From: a virus | Virus record (IMG/VR): IMGVR_UViG_3300000956_000001 | Coordinates: 18,630-82,629 of that record | Length of the DNA stretch: 64,000 nt | Strand: one strand, 5' to 3' | Part shown: positions 16,475-24,689 of the stretch, in pieces | Layout of the letters: each line of letters starts with the position of its first letter | Position numbering within the stretch: position 1 is the stretch's first letter | The notes under the pieces: model-generated | What the model was told of the DNA's origin: nothing | Database searches by the model: none | The model's input: the letters and a program-made list of their open reading frames with translations, nothing else | Position numbers and translations under genes: made by a program

Positions 16475-16741
16475 CTACATGTTTGCGACGGCGCCGAGCG
16501 TGTCGGTTGTCGGAGCTTCGTCGTCGTCCTCGGACTCGACGTCGTCATCCTCGTCATCTTCGTCATCCGCCTGGGGCACGTCGGCGAAACGTCCGATGAG
16601 GTCGATCTCCTCGTCGGTGTAGACGGGATGGCCGTCCTCGATCGCCAGTCGGTCGAGGCCGCCGACGAGGTCCCCGAGGGTCTGCAGCTCGTCCTCGCCG
16701 AGGTCCTCGATCAGTTCGTTGAGTGCGCGCGGATCCTTCAT
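16475..16741 (-). CDS. Acidic hypothetical protein, 88 aa
   Basis: ATG at 16741 after GAGGAGATGGA. Helical first half (LNELIEDLGEDELQTLGDLV), then an acidic tail with runs of Asp and Glu. It could be an electrostatic partner of the adjacent ATPase/vWA proteins, but this is inference only. Confidence 0.65.
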   Translation of the reverse strand: MKDPRALNELIEDLGEDELQTLGDLVGGLDRLAIEDGHPVYTDEEIDLIGRFADVPQADDEDDEDDDVESEDDDEAPTTDTLGAVANM

Positions 16742-16911
16742 TCCATCTCCTCGTTGGTTGATGTGTCCACCTCGTAACCGGAGGGTACGGGTGCGTACGG
16801 GTCCAGGCACCAGGCCAGTTCGGGCGTGATCTCCGGCTCGGCCTTTGGCCTATGAAGTCTGGGCTCCCGGTCGTCGGGAAGGTCGCCCAGGATGTGCACG
16901 ATACGAGGCAT
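16738..16911 (-). CDS. Hypothetical protein, 57 aa
   Basis: ATG at 16911 after GGAGTAAGA; stop overlaps the next start in ATGA. Short, Pro/Asp-rich, no Cys or membrane helix. It sits directly between the ATPase gene and the acidic gene, so it is likely co-expressed with them. Confidence 0.6.
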   Translation of the reverse strand: MPRIVHILGDLPDDREPRLHRPKAEPEITPELAWCLDPYAPVPSGYEVDTSTNEEME

Positions 16912-16913
16912 TC

Positions 16914-18542
16914 TTACTCCGTGAAGTGAGAGTTGATAGTAGTTGTCATCGCCTCCCACTGCGCGGGTTCGAGCGCGTCTCCGATTGCCCGACGATAAGC
17001 CGTGACTGGATCGAAGTACCTCAGGGAGCGGACGAGTTTGATCTGATGACGAAGGCCCCAACTGGTGTGCAGAACGCCATTTGCGGCCGATTCACGAAGC
17101 TCCTTGGCGGCTGCCATGACGGACTTCATCTGCTTCTCCGGGACCACCCAACGGTCGCGCTCAACACGACGCTGGAGAATCTTGATCTCCAGCTCCTCGG
17201 GCGGATAGTCGAAGAACACATGGGACATGCGACTGTTATCGGCATCGGCAATCATCTGTGCGCCGACATTCAGTACGCCCCACTGAGGATTCATCGCCAT
17301 GAAGAAGTAGCAGTCATCATGACGGTAGTACTTCTGGTCGTGCAGGTGGGCGAGCTTCAGGGTCTTCCGATTGTCCATGAGTGGACGGAAGAGTTGCCAG
17401 ATCTCTGCAGGTGCAGTGTTGGGCTCGTCGGCAAGCAGGATACCCGGCCTCGACCACCCGATTGGCAGCTCCCCGAGGTGAGCTACCGTCTCGCCGTTCT
17501 CGAAGAGCATCTTTCCTGCAACGCTATCGATCTCGGAGCTACCGTCGAGGCCGATATACCGGAATGGCGCCTGCATTTTCCAGGCGATCCATCGACCCAT
17601 TTCGGTCTTGCCAGTACCGGCCGCTCCCCACGCAGCTGGCACCTCGTCCAGTTTCATGAACAGAACGGCGAAGGTGTACAGCAGTCCACCGTGATCTGCG
17701 TAGTCCTCAGGAGCCTCGCGATCACCAGTGTTCGGGATCAAGTCAAGGTCGTCATCATCGAACAGACGCTTCTTTGACTTGCCATCAGGCGTCAAGACCA
17801 TGGCATCACGATCGAAGATGGGCAGGTATACAGGCTCCCCGTACCCCTTGGGGTCTTCGACCTTGCGCCAAGCGCGGATGCCTCGCTTGAGGCGCATTGC
17901 ATCACTGACTGGACGATCGGTCTGGTAATCCTTGGGGTCGACGAAGTGTGTGAGTGATGACTCGTACTGTTGCGCGACGTCGATCTCGCCGAATGTTGCA
18001 CTGTACTGCGGAAAGAAAACAAACGTCTTCAGTGGGTCAACCGGGCGGATGCCAACCTGACGTCGGAAGGTGCCGCACTTCTGTGCGTACAGATTCAGAC
18101 GCGCGTTGGGCATAAGCGATCCGGTCGCTCGGCACAGACTGCCAGTCCAGCCGGTAACCTTCTTGACCTCAACCTGGTCGACGTAGTTCACGCAGCTGAT
18201 ACAGTTCGGAGCGTCGCTTGCGTCCGGGAAGGATCGATGTGCCGACGCTGCCTCTGCATCCATGCCGACTCGCAGAATCGGTGCAGAGTTGGGACCAAGC
18301 GGCGTGATCTCGCCAGAGTATCCGAAGTCGCCACAGTTAGCGGCAATCTTCTTCAGAACCCTGCGACTTGTGTCGGCACCCTGCACTGGCTGGATGAGGG
18401 GCAGCATCTTGAGACCACAGACAGGCGAGGCGATGTTCGTCGACAGCGCATTCGTTTGAGCAGCGCCCGTGAGGAACGAGGGACACGTACGGCACGTGCG
18501 CTCGACTGTCGTTGGTCCAGTGGCGGTCGTGGCAGTAGTCAC
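16914..18542 (-). CDS. MoxR/CbbQ-type AAA+ ATPase, 542 aa
   Basis: The N-terminal half has several Cys pairs (RTCRTC, CISCVNY) that may bind zinc. The C-terminal half is an AAA+ module: GAAGTGKTEMGRW (Walker A, about 310), GILLADEPNTAP (Walker B), FMAMNPQWG (sensor 1) and a conserved Arg-rich end. MoxR-type ATPases work as chaperones with vWA proteins that carry a MIDAS site. The downstream 980-residue protein has exactly that site. GTG start at 18542 behind GAGAGG. Confidence 0.85.
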   Translation of the reverse strand: MTTATTATGPTTVERTCRTCPSFLTGAAQTNALSTNIASPVCGLKMLPLIQPVQGADTSRRVLKKIAANCGDFGYSGEITPLGPNSAPILRVGMDAEAASAHRSFPDASDAPNCISCVNYVDQVEVKKVTGWTGSLCRATGSLMPNARLNLYAQKCGTFRRQVGIRPVDPLKTFVFFPQYSATFGEIDVAQQYESSLTHFVDPKDYQTDRPVSDAMRLKRGIRAWRKVEDPKGYGEPVYLPIFDRDAMVLTPDGKSKKRLFDDDDLDLIPNTGDREAPEDYADHGGLLYTFAVLFMKLDEVPAAWGAAGTGKTEMGRWIAWKMQAPFRYIGLDGSSEIDSVAGKMLFENGETVAHLGELPIGWSRPGILLADEPNTAPAEIWQLFRPLMDNRKTLKLAHLHDQKYYRHDDCYFFMAMNPQWGVLNVGAQMIADADNSRMSHVFFDYPPEELEIKILQRRVERDRWVVPEKQMKSVMAAAKELRESAANGVLHTSWGLRHQIKLVRSLRYFDPVTAYRRAIGDALEPAQWEAMTTTINSHFTE

Positions 18543-18572
18543 TGGAACCTCTCGGCTTGAGTTATATGGCTA

Positions 18573-18743
18573 TCAGGCGTGCAGGGCAACGTGAAGCAGA
18601 CTCGGCTTGCGGGAACTCGGGTGAAGCTTGCCGAAGATCACGCGACCGAGGTAGTCGAGCTTCTCGATCAGCGTACCCTCCTCGCGCTTGACTACGAGCA
18701 AGACGGTTGCGGCAGCGGCCAGTACCAGGGACAACTTCAGCAT
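18573..18743 (-). CDS. Small membrane-anchored protein, 56 aa
   Basis: ATG at 18743 after GGAGAAGCT. Residues 1-18 (MLKLSLVLAAAATVLLVV) form a membrane helix or uncleaved signal; the rest is basic and polar. It is the first gene after a promoter at 18800-18829 and lies upstream of the MoxR gene, so it likely heads that operon. Confidence 0.65.
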   Translation of the reverse strand: MLKLSLVLAAAATVLLVVKREEGTLIEKLDYLGRVIFGKLHPSSRKPSLLHVALHA

Positions 18744-18799
18744 AGCTTCTCCAAAGAAGGGTTACCGTTGTTGCATCGCAGGTGTTTCGCGATACGCCT

Positions 18800-18829
18800 A
18801 TCCTAGCACTAGGATCGACGGCAGTGCAA
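18800..18829 (-). promoter_or_regulatory. Minus-strand promoter for the MoxR/vWA operon
   Basis: TTGCAC (18829-18824), 18-base spacer, TAGGAT (18805-18800). The -10 sits in a palindrome (ATCCTAG-CA-CTAGGAT, 18800-18815) that could bind a regulator. Unlike the two leaderless promoters, this one leaves a leader of about 50 bases ending in GGAGAAG. Confidence 0.6.
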
Positions 18830-18882
18830 ACGGATAAAACGGACAAAAGGGGTGCGTTACCGTTCCGTTATAAATCACTGAG

Positions 18883-19374
18883 TTACAGAGTGAACGGATC
18901 GAACAAAATACCGCTTGCGTTTTGCGCCCCTAGCGTTGCAATGGGTGGTCGGACTATCGATGCGGGGATATCGGCCGTCACCGTTGATTCTACCGGGCTA
19001 GCGGGGGGTGCCGTCGCGTACCGGTTGACGGGTGTCATGACGGATCGCGCTCTGGTCATGATGGTTTCCGACATGGCACCGAAGGTAATGATTTCAGTGT
19101 CGCCAGGGTCATCGTAGGCGAGCAGTGCTGCGTACGACATATGGCCCCTGACGTACGTTACGATTGCCCCTTCGATGATTCGCTTGAAGGTCTTCCACAG
19201 GTTGAGATGAGACTGGCACGCCCATGCAGGCACGCCACTCTTGAACATGCCGACGGCTAGACTGTTGCACTCGGGCACCTCGCATGTGAGGTTCCGAATA
19301 GCAAACTCACGCCTTAGCTGGTCATCATCAACCAGGTCAAGTGTGTGTGCTCTTGATGGACGTGCGTATCCCAT
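18883..19374 (-). CDS. Hypothetical protein with Cys/His motif, 163 aa
   Basis: CEVPEC and WACQSHLNLW (residues about 30-60) could form a zinc site. The middle is helical and the C-terminal 45 residues are Ala/Pro/Thr-rich. Ribosome site AGGTGAGCA. Unknown role. Confidence 0.65.
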   Translation of the reverse strand: MGYARPSRAHTLDLVDDDQLRREFAIRNLTCEVPECNSLAVGMFKSGVPAWACQSHLNLWKTFKRIIEGAIVTYVRGHMSYAALLAYDDPGDTEIITFGAMSETIMTRARSVMTPVNRYATAPPASPVESTVTADIPASIVRPPIATLGAQNASGILFDPFTL

Positions 19375-19377
19375 TGC

Positions 19378-19935
19378 TCACCTACCGAGTGCGGTATTGC
19401 AGACTTTGACCTTGCTGTCGTACGCGTTCTGTAGTTCCATGAACTCGTTCGTTGCTGTTCGAGTCTTTGACAGTGCTGCATGTAGCTCGTTGCCTGCGCG
19501 GATAAGACCCTGATGATCTTTCTCAACGATGGCAACGCGTGCACGGCTGATGATATCGGTGACCTGACTGCTCTGCGTGTTGACAGAGTTCATCAGTGGC
19601 ACCATCTTTAGTGCAGTGTCGAGTGCGTCTATGCAGTCTTGTGGTACGGATGGAGCTGTGACCGTGACCGTTATCGTCTTGGTTACCGTGACTGCTGGTG
19701 CCGGTTGACGATCTGGAAGTTCGGTTGGCTTGCAACCGCGACCACAGAAGAAGAACAGGATCGCGGTGAGGACTAACAGAATGAACGCGAGGCAGCCACG
19801 CCCGTTTGAGGCAGATTGAGGTACCGTTTGATACTCTACGGTAGGAATGACGACTGTCGGAACATCACTGAATTCAGGCGGCGTACTGTTCGCATTAGAC
19901 CGGCGAAGATCATCGATGTTGAAGTCGTCATTCAC
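19378..19935 (-). CDS. Single-pass membrane protein, 185 aa
   Basis: About 45 polar residues, one membrane helix (CLAFILLVLTAILFFFCG, residues about 47-65), a Thr/Val-rich stretch and a C-terminal helical domain of about 100 residues with two Cys. The basic residues before the helix suggest a cytoplasmic N-terminus and a large outer domain. It might act at the cell envelope, for example in exclusion of other phages, but nothing specific shows this. Confidence 0.7.
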   Translation of the reverse strand: MNDDFNIDDLRRSNANSTPPEFSDVPTVVIPTVEYQTVPQSASNGRGCLAFILLVLTAILFFFCGRGCKPTELPDRQPAPAVTVTKTITVTVTAPSVPQDCIDALDTALKMVPLMNSVNTQSSQVTDIISRARVAIVEKDHQGLIRAGNELHAALSKTRTATNEFMELQNAYDSKVKVCNTALGR

Positions 19936-19937
19936 GC

Positions 19938-20984
19938 CTACTCCTTTGGTGCGTCGACCTGGTCATCGGCCTTGTCATCAGACTCCGGGGTCTGAAATGT
20001 CGGCAGGTCGATCCGCGTTGCACTGACACTCGTATCCCTTGGCGGATGAACCGCACCGAGTTTGCCGTCCTTGCTGAACACCTCGGGCACCACCGGCAGA
20101 TCGTCTGGGTTATCGAAGAAGGTGTTGCCCTCCGGGACCTTGAATTCCACAGTCGGATCAGCCAGAGACCGATACTGACCCGACGGCCAACCGTACCCCG
20201 GACGGTTGAGGCGAGCGAAGTCATCGACGCCCAGGTCTACGCCCAGCTCTGTTGCATCAAAGGGCTCCAGATTACTTACCTCGATGTGTGTGTCGTGCTC
20301 GGTCACCCGACGATGAACCTCAAAGAGTTCCCTGGGAAGATCCAGATCGGCAGGGAACTTCTTGTCAAGGTCAAGGTTATCTGATACGTAGTTCTGTGCC
20401 AGACTGTTCTTGACCTTTTTGTCATGGGGCTTTTCGGGCCGTTCTGCCTTGGGAATCGGAGGCCTCGGAGTGAACTCCAGCTTGTTAAGCCTTCCGATGT
20501 CAATCATGCGCGGCTCCACAACGAGCCTGCTTGTATATTCGCCTGACGGCATGTCATCTGGTTCATTAACGGTGACAACCTCCACCTCAGCTTCGGGTTC
20601 AGGCTGGTCTTCCAGGTGCGTCACCTCTGCGCGCGCAATCAGCAGCTCGCCGTGCTCGCCCGTGTCGGACGCACTGTCCAGCGGCGCCAGCTCCGGACCA
20701 TCGTCGTGACGCAGCGAATCAGTATCGACGGGCGCCTCGGCTACCGGGGCCGAGGCGACAGCGTCAGGATACTCCTCCATCTCCTCCCACACCTTGGCGT
20801 ACATACCGTTCTGGATGACGGTGTGAATACCCCGACCCCCGAATCCGATCTCGATATCACCCCTATCGTTGATGTGCCAGTGGTTAAACTCGTGAGGCTC
20901 CCAGATGACGTGCACTGGCGGGTGGCTAGACGGCTTGCCGTGCAGGAACGGATGCTCCAGTACGTGGAGCTTCGTGACCTTCAT
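19938..20984 (-). CDS. Hypothetical acidic protein, 348 aa
   Basis: ATG at 20984 with AGGAGAATGCG upstream. A folded N-terminal part with many His/Trp (HVIWEPHEFNHWHINDRGDI), an acidic central region (about 80-160) and a C-terminal half rich in Asp/Pro. There are no catalytic motifs I can name. Interval and orientation place it in the same operon as the membrane protein below it. Confidence 0.65.
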   Translation of the reverse strand: MKVTKLHVLEHPFLHGKPSSHPPVHVIWEPHEFNHWHINDRGDIEIGFGGRGIHTVIQNGMYAKVWEEMEEYPDAVASAPVAEAPVDTDSLRHDDGPELAPLDSASDTGEHGELLIARAEVTHLEDQPEPEAEVEVVTVNEPDDMPSGEYTSRLVVEPRMIDIGRLNKLEFTPRPPIPKAERPEKPHDKKVKNSLAQNYVSDNLDLDKKFPADLDLPRELFEVHRRVTEHDTHIEVSNLEPFDATELGVDLGVDDFARLNRPGYGWPSGQYRSLADPTVEFKVPEGNTFFDNPDDLPVVPEVFSKDGKLGAVHPPRDTSVSATRIDLPTFQTPESDDKADDQVDAPKE

Positions 20985-21171
20985 CGCATTCTCCTGTCTC
21001 GTTTTGACAGACTGCCGATAACAAGTGCCTGGATAGATCCTGTTTGCCACGGCCCCCGGTGCACGCTACCATAGAAGCACGCAAGCGGTACACGGTCGTA
21101 AGTGCCTAATGCGTGTCCGCTCTTTGGCGAGCAGCGGACGGTAATCTCGTTGATGTGCAGGGGTGCGCAAG

Positions 21172-21206
21172 GGCCCCCGTCAGGTCGTGGCAGCCTGACG
21201 GGGGCC
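21172..21206. terminator. Strong hairpin terminator
   Basis: Perfect 13-base inverted repeat (GGCCCCCGTCAGG at 21172-21184, complement at 21194-21206) with a 9-base loop, 8 bases after the stop of the 40-residue membrane peptide. On the minus strand it is followed by CTTGCGC rather than a U run. Confidence 0.7.
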
Positions 21207-21214
21207 TCGCTCTC

Positions 21215-21337
21215 TTAAAGGAGAAGGAGCATGACTGGAATTACGACAAATACTGCGCACGCCAGGGCGACAATCGTAATTACGATGGCGAGCAAGATGC
21301 TGTCGATACTTGGCTGCTCGTCATCATGTCCAGTCAC
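21215..21337 (-). CDS. Single-span membrane microprotein, 40 aa
   Basis: GTG at 21337, three bases after the stop of the vWA gene. Polar acidic start (MTGHDDEQPS), then one long hydrophobic segment to the C-terminus (ILLAIVITIVALACAVFVVI and more). Likely N-in. Co-translated with the TerF-like vWA gene. Confidence 0.6.
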   Translation of the reverse strand: MTGHDDEQPSIDSILLAIVITIVALACAVFVVIPVMLLLL

Positions 21338-21340
21338 TGG

Positions 21341-22138
21341 TTACGCCCGAGTCAGGACGCCAGCCGCGAGAGCGGCCTGGGTCCAGGATGCCCACTCGAC
21401 CAGCATGGCGTCGGCGAACTCTGCCTCAGAGCATGCCAGCAGGTCACGCTGGTACGTGCTGCGCTGGGTGTTGATGTTGTCGAGCAGACGCTTCGGGCCG
21501 GTGTATCGGTCCACGTAGTCGAACAGCTCGACGTGCCTGACGACGATCGGCTTGATGAAGATCGGGTAGCGCGACGTCTCCCAGAACAGGTCGAGCGTCT
21601 CGTCGTCGTACCGACGGTTCGAGTTGTCGCCGTCCGACAGGATCGCAGCGTGGATCGGCGCCTTGGCCTTCTTGCCGAGCTTGATGAGCGCCTTGAGTGG
21701 CTGACGCAGGTCCGTGCCGCCCATCCGTCGACGACCACCGAGTCGAAGCTCCCGCTCGATGATGCCTCGATAGTTGCTCACGGAGGCTGTGATGCCCTCG
21801 TAGATATCCCCATCGAAGCCGATGACCGGAACCTGTCCGTCAACATCGATCTGGAGAACGAATCCCAGGTAGCGCTCCGCCATACGCTGGACGGCGCCCG
21901 AACTGTACTCGTTGGCCATTGAGCCGGAGTGGTCGACGATCAGAACGCCGTCCGCCTTGACGCCATTCTGGCCAGCCTTCTTGAGGCTGATGCCAGCGGC
22001 GCGCGCGTTCTTGGCGAGACCCTCGTGACCGGTCTTCTCCAGTGCCTCCAAGTCGATTGCCGACTCGTCGACGTTGGGCCGGTAAATCAGCGGTGCCGAG
22101 TGGGCGACCGTGATCTTGTTGCCTGGCATGCCGAACAT
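21341..22138 (-). CDS. TerF-like von Willebrand A domain protein, 265 aa
   Basis: GVLIVDHSGSMANEY carries the MIDAS DxSxS (D69, S71, S73). It is followed by VQRMAERYLGFVLQIDVDGQ, a pattern of the vWA domain of tellurium-resistance protein TerF, then GGTDLRQPL (Thr) and ILSDGDNS (Asp), so the metal site is complete. The ATG at 22138 has GAGGAGGAAC before it. With the MoxR ATPase and HEXXH/vWA protein 3-8 kb away, it probably belongs to the same chaperone-like system. Confidence 0.85.
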   Translation of the reverse strand: MFGMPGNKITVAHSAPLIYRPNVDESAIDLEALEKTGHEGLAKNARAAGISLKKAGQNGVKADGVLIVDHSGSMANEYSSGAVQRMAERYLGFVLQIDVDGQVPVIGFDGDIYEGITASVSNYRGIIERELRLGGRRRMGGTDLRQPLKALIKLGKKAKAPIHAAILSDGDNSNRRYDDETLDLFWETSRYPIFIKPIVVRHVELFDYVDRYTGPKRLLDNINTQRSTYQRDLLACSEAEFADAMLVEWASWTQAALAAGVLTRA

Positions 22139-22303
22139 GTTCCTCCTCGTTGGGTATGGGGAACGCGATAGCCGAGACACCTCCTGAAACAGGCGGCCTC
22201 TTCCAGTCTCGACTACCGCCGCACTGGGCCTAATCCCTCCCAGTACAGACTCTAGTCACTGCTGCGTCAGCTTGACGGCCCAGGTTTCTCACGCCTGGTG
22301 TGA

Positions 22304-22645
22304 CTAGGGCTGCTTGTTGTTACCTTTACCGTTCCCGTGGGGCAAGCTCTCGGGAGCGATGCCGCCAGGAACGTTGAGCCCCAGCATAGTGTTGACCACC
22401 TGCTGGATGCTGGCGTTCAGGATCGTGAATGGATCCTTGCGGAAGGATTCGGTACCAGGGTTCATGTACCGAAGTTCAACACTGCATGAGTCGACTGCAC
22501 CTTCTGCGACACTCAGGGTATTGAGCAGGCCTCGAACCGTCTGGATATCGTTCGACTGGATCCGAATACCGCAGTTCTCAGTCTCGCCGGACTGAGCGCT
22601 CGGGTACCGGAAGTGCAACGTGCGCACGTTGTTCGGCTCGGTCAT
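22304..22645 (-). CDS. Hypothetical protein, 113 aa
   Basis: Beta-rich first 70 residues (NVRTLHFRYPSAQSG, SVELRYMNPG), then a helix and a Gly/Asn-rich tail. Start overlaps the previous stop in ATGA. Unknown. A 165-base leader separates it from the vWA gene downstream. Confidence 0.65.
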   Translation of the reverse strand: MTEPNNVRTLHFRYPSAQSGETENCGIRIQSNDIQTVRGLLNTLSVAEGAVDSCSVELRYMNPGTESFRKDPFTILNASIQQVVNTMLGLNVPGGIAPESLPHGNGKGNNKQP

Positions 22646-23022
22646 GATGTCTCCCGGTCTGGCGCGTCAACCAGCTCGGACCAGACCGTGCCCTCTTCGT
22701 CCACGAGCTGGAAGTCCCAGTTCGTGTCGACTGATGGCTCGGCGTCGACGACGCCGAGGATGTCGTACGGACTGGTGTCGTTGTGGATGAGCATGAGTCG
22801 CTCTTCGTTGACGGCATCCAGAATGTTCTCGACGTCGTGACCGATGCGACACGGAATAGTGGCGCTGTTCGCCCTTTCGGCCGACAGGTAGTTTCCCTTG
22901 TCGAAGTGCATGCGCTCCCGCATTACGAACTGCATGCTAAGCTCTTCGAGCGGAGGCGCACCATCTTTCAGCACGATGTGCTTGCCGAGGCGCTCCCGGA
23001 GGATCTTCTCGTAGTCCGTCAC
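22642..23022 (-). CDS. Hypothetical protein, 126 aa
   Basis: Mixed helix/strand protein with no special motif; acidic overall. GTG start overlaps the preceding stop (GTGA). Co-translated with its neighbours. Confidence 0.65.
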   Translation of the reverse strand: MTDYEKILRERLGKHIVLKDGAPPLEELSMQFVMRERMHFDKGNYLSAERANSATIPCRIGHDVENILDAVNEERLMLIHNDTSPYDILGVVDAEPSVDTNWDFQLVDEEGTVWSELVDAPDRETS

Positions 23023-23126
23023 TTAAGTCCTTCCATCTGATTTAGTACGATGCCGAGCCAGATCAGTGCGACGCCGAGGACGATCACACACAGTGCAAGG
23101 AAGAAGTTTCCTCCGTCACCTCGCAT
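23019..23126 (-). CDS. Single-span membrane microprotein, 35 aa
   Basis: ATG at 23126 after AGGAGGCGAC. Short polar start, one membrane helix (FFLALCVIVLGVALIWLGIV), short polar end. Stop overlaps the next start. The strong ribosome site supports real translation. Confidence 0.65.
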   Translation of the reverse strand: MRGDGGNFFLALCVIVLGVALIWLGIVLNQMEGLK

Positions 23127-23134
23127 GTCGCCTC

Positions 23135-23338
23135 CTAGAAGTTAAGCTTGCCAGCCATCATGAGTGCAATGAGTACAAGCACGACGATTACCCACTTCGG
23201 CAGTGACACCCAGATGCGCCACCCAAGAACTGCGATAAACAGACATCCACCGACTACGCCCCAGAACCTCATGCTTTCGTAGAACGGGACGTCTGGAGTG
23301 CCGATGGTGATGTCAGCCAGATACTGAATCTGGTTCAC
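23135..23338 (-). CDS. Two-span membrane protein, 67 aa
   Basis: GTG start at 23338. About 25 residues outside, then two hydrophobic helices (about 26-44 and 48-63) joined by a short SLPKW loop. Unknown function. Confidence 0.65.
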   Translation of the reverse strand: MNQIQYLADITIGTPDVPFYESMRFWGVVGGCLFIAVLGWRIWVSLPKWVIVVLVLIALMMAGKLNF

Positions 23339-23352
23339 CGGAGGAAAGCTCC

Positions 23353-23490
23353 CTACTTGGTAGCGGGTACGCAGGTCTCGCGCTTCGCTGAATCTTTACC
23401 TGCATTGTACCCGATGACTGCACCTGCGCCAAAGAAGATGATCAGAAGGATTCCAATCATCGTGGCAGGTGATCCGTGCCGTTTCGTCAT
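23353..23490 (-). CDS. Single-span membrane microprotein, 45 aa
   Basis: ATG at 23490. Basic N-terminus (MTKRHGSP), one membrane helix (MIGILLIIFFGAGAVIGY), then a basic tail with one Cys. Inferred N-in/C-out or hairpin-free anchor. Unknown. Confidence 0.6.
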   Translation of the reverse strand: MTKRHGSPATMIGILLIIFFGAGAVIGYNAGKDSAKRETCVPATK

Positions 23491-23491
23491 G

Positions 23492-23953
23492 TCACACCTT
23501 CAGGGGTTCGCGCCACTCGGGCCACACGTACGGAAGACCTGGCTTGACCTCTGGCCAGATGGCGCCGTAGTAGTTGGCGTCTTTCAGCACGAGGTTACTC
23601 TTGTGGCTCTGGTGGAATCCTTCGTGGCCGAGCCACCAGGGGGTGCCAGTATTGTTGGCCGGAGTCCAGATCTTCTCGTACATGGCATCCTGGCACAGGT
23701 CTGCGATCTTGCCGCCCATGTTGTCTTCGTAGCCACGAACTCGCCACTCAGCGCACATTGTGAGGCCGTACTCCATGAGTAGCCACTCGCAACCGCGCCA
23801 CATGTTTATGACTGGATGGTTAGCCCAGCCACTCGTCAGACCCGCGAGTGTTTGCAGAATCTGATACGTCTCCACTCGCTGCTTCCCCAACCTCTGCCGG
23901 TCGAGAATAGTCGCTGTCTCGGAGAAACTCGCAACCGGGAGAAAAGTCTGCAT
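23492..23953 (-). CDS. MSMEG_6728-like conserved protein (possible DNA-repair glycosylase relative), 153 aa
   Basis: MQTFLPVASFSETATILDRQRLGKQRVETYQ, then WANHPVINMWRG and HEGFHQSHKSNLVLKDANYY match a family found in actinobacteria and their phages. It is often placed near pyrimidine-dimer DNA glycosylases; that link is from memory and unchecked. The ATG at 23953 has GGAGGTTGCAC upstream. It overlaps the HTH gene by 134 bases in another frame. Confidence 0.65.
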   Translation of the reverse strand: MQTFLPVASFSETATILDRQRLGKQRVETYQILQTLAGLTSGWANHPVINMWRGCEWLLMEYGLTMCAEWRVRGYEDNMGGKIADLCQDAMYEKIWTPANNTGTPWWLGHEGFHQSHKSNLVLKDANYYGAIWPEVKPGLPYVWPEWREPLKV

Positions 23954-24497
23954 GTGCAACCTCCGTGTTGCCGAGGAAGGTCTGGCCGCTATCACCAGCC
24001 CAGCGGTCGAGATCGCTGAGGTACTGGTTATTCAGCCACGTGTTGATGCGCAACTTCAGATCTTCGGCCATGTGGATTGGTACCGGCATGAGATAGAACC
24101 CCAGTGCGCCAGCCCATTCTCGCAACGCACCGATGTACGGACGCGAATGACCAACCTCGTAGGCCGTGAACTGATGAACCGCAAGGGTGGTCCACTGTGC
24201 CAGTGTTGTCAGGCGAATGAAACGCTTCCGTCGATACACTGTGAGGAAGTTCACGATCGGATCCAGCCTGTGTCTGACTCGATTCTGAGATGAGCCAGCA
24301 GGTTTTGTTTTCACCTCTTCGTTCGCATCTGGTCTGCGTGTTCCGCGCGCACTGACAACGCCTTCAGCCCTGAAGTGTGCGGTCACGATCATGCGGATTC
24401 TCTTCAGATCCTCTTGGCTAAGATCTTCGCCATCTTTGCGAGTGATGACAATCTTGCCGGAAGAACTGAGATTGATCAGCCAGGCAGGAAAGGTCAC
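23820..24497 (-). CDS. HTH (XRE-like) DNA-binding protein, 225 aa
   Basis: The middle of the protein reads RLTTLAQWTTLAVHQFTAYE, then VGHSRPYIGALREWAGALGF. This resembles a Cro/C1-type HTH in which the usual Gln is replaced. The N-terminal 40 residues form a small strand-helix unit. The last 45 residues overlap the start of the next gene and are Ser/Asp-rich. Possibly a transcription regulator. Confidence 0.55.
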   Translation of the reverse strand: MTFPAWLINLSSSGKIVITRKDGEDLSQEDLKRIRMIVTAHFRAEGVVSARGTRRPDANEEVKTKPAGSSQNRVRHRLDPIVNFLTVYRRKRFIRLTTLAQWTTLAVHQFTAYEVGHSRPYIGALREWAGALGFYLMPVPIHMAEDLKLRINTWLNNQYLSDLDRWAGDSGQTFLGNTEVAHADFSPGCEFLRDSDYSRPAEVGEAASGDVSDSANTRGSDEWLG

Positions 24498-24601
24498 CAG
24501 TCGTTCCTTCCTCCGCCGCCCTTGCCTCGTCCGAAGATGAGGATCAGAACGATACCGAGAAGTCCGATACCACCCAGGATGGCAGCAACTTCTGTCGGCA
24601 T
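24494..24601 (-). CDS. Single-span membrane microprotein, 35 aa
   Basis: ATG at 24601 after AAGGGAGAGTT. Membrane helix VAAILGGIGLLGIVLILIFG, then a basic Gly-rich tail (RGKGGGGRNDW). Stop overlaps the HTH gene start (ATGA). Confidence 0.65.
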   Translation of the reverse strand: MPTEVAAILGGIGLLGIVLILIFGRGKGGGGRNDW

Positions 24602-24629
24602 AACTCTCCCTTCGTTCGGTAATCCAGTG

Positions 24630-24666
24630 CGGTGCGTAGACGGAGGCTAGTCTCGCCTACGCACCG
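24630..24666. terminator. Hairpin between small operons
   Basis: 10-base perfect inverted repeat (CGGTGCGTAG at 24630-24639, complement at 24657-24666), placed between the stop at 24690 and the next start at 24601. Probable minus-strand terminator. Confidence 0.5.
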
Positions 24667-24689
24667 GGTCTGAGTCACCGACCGTCTTG

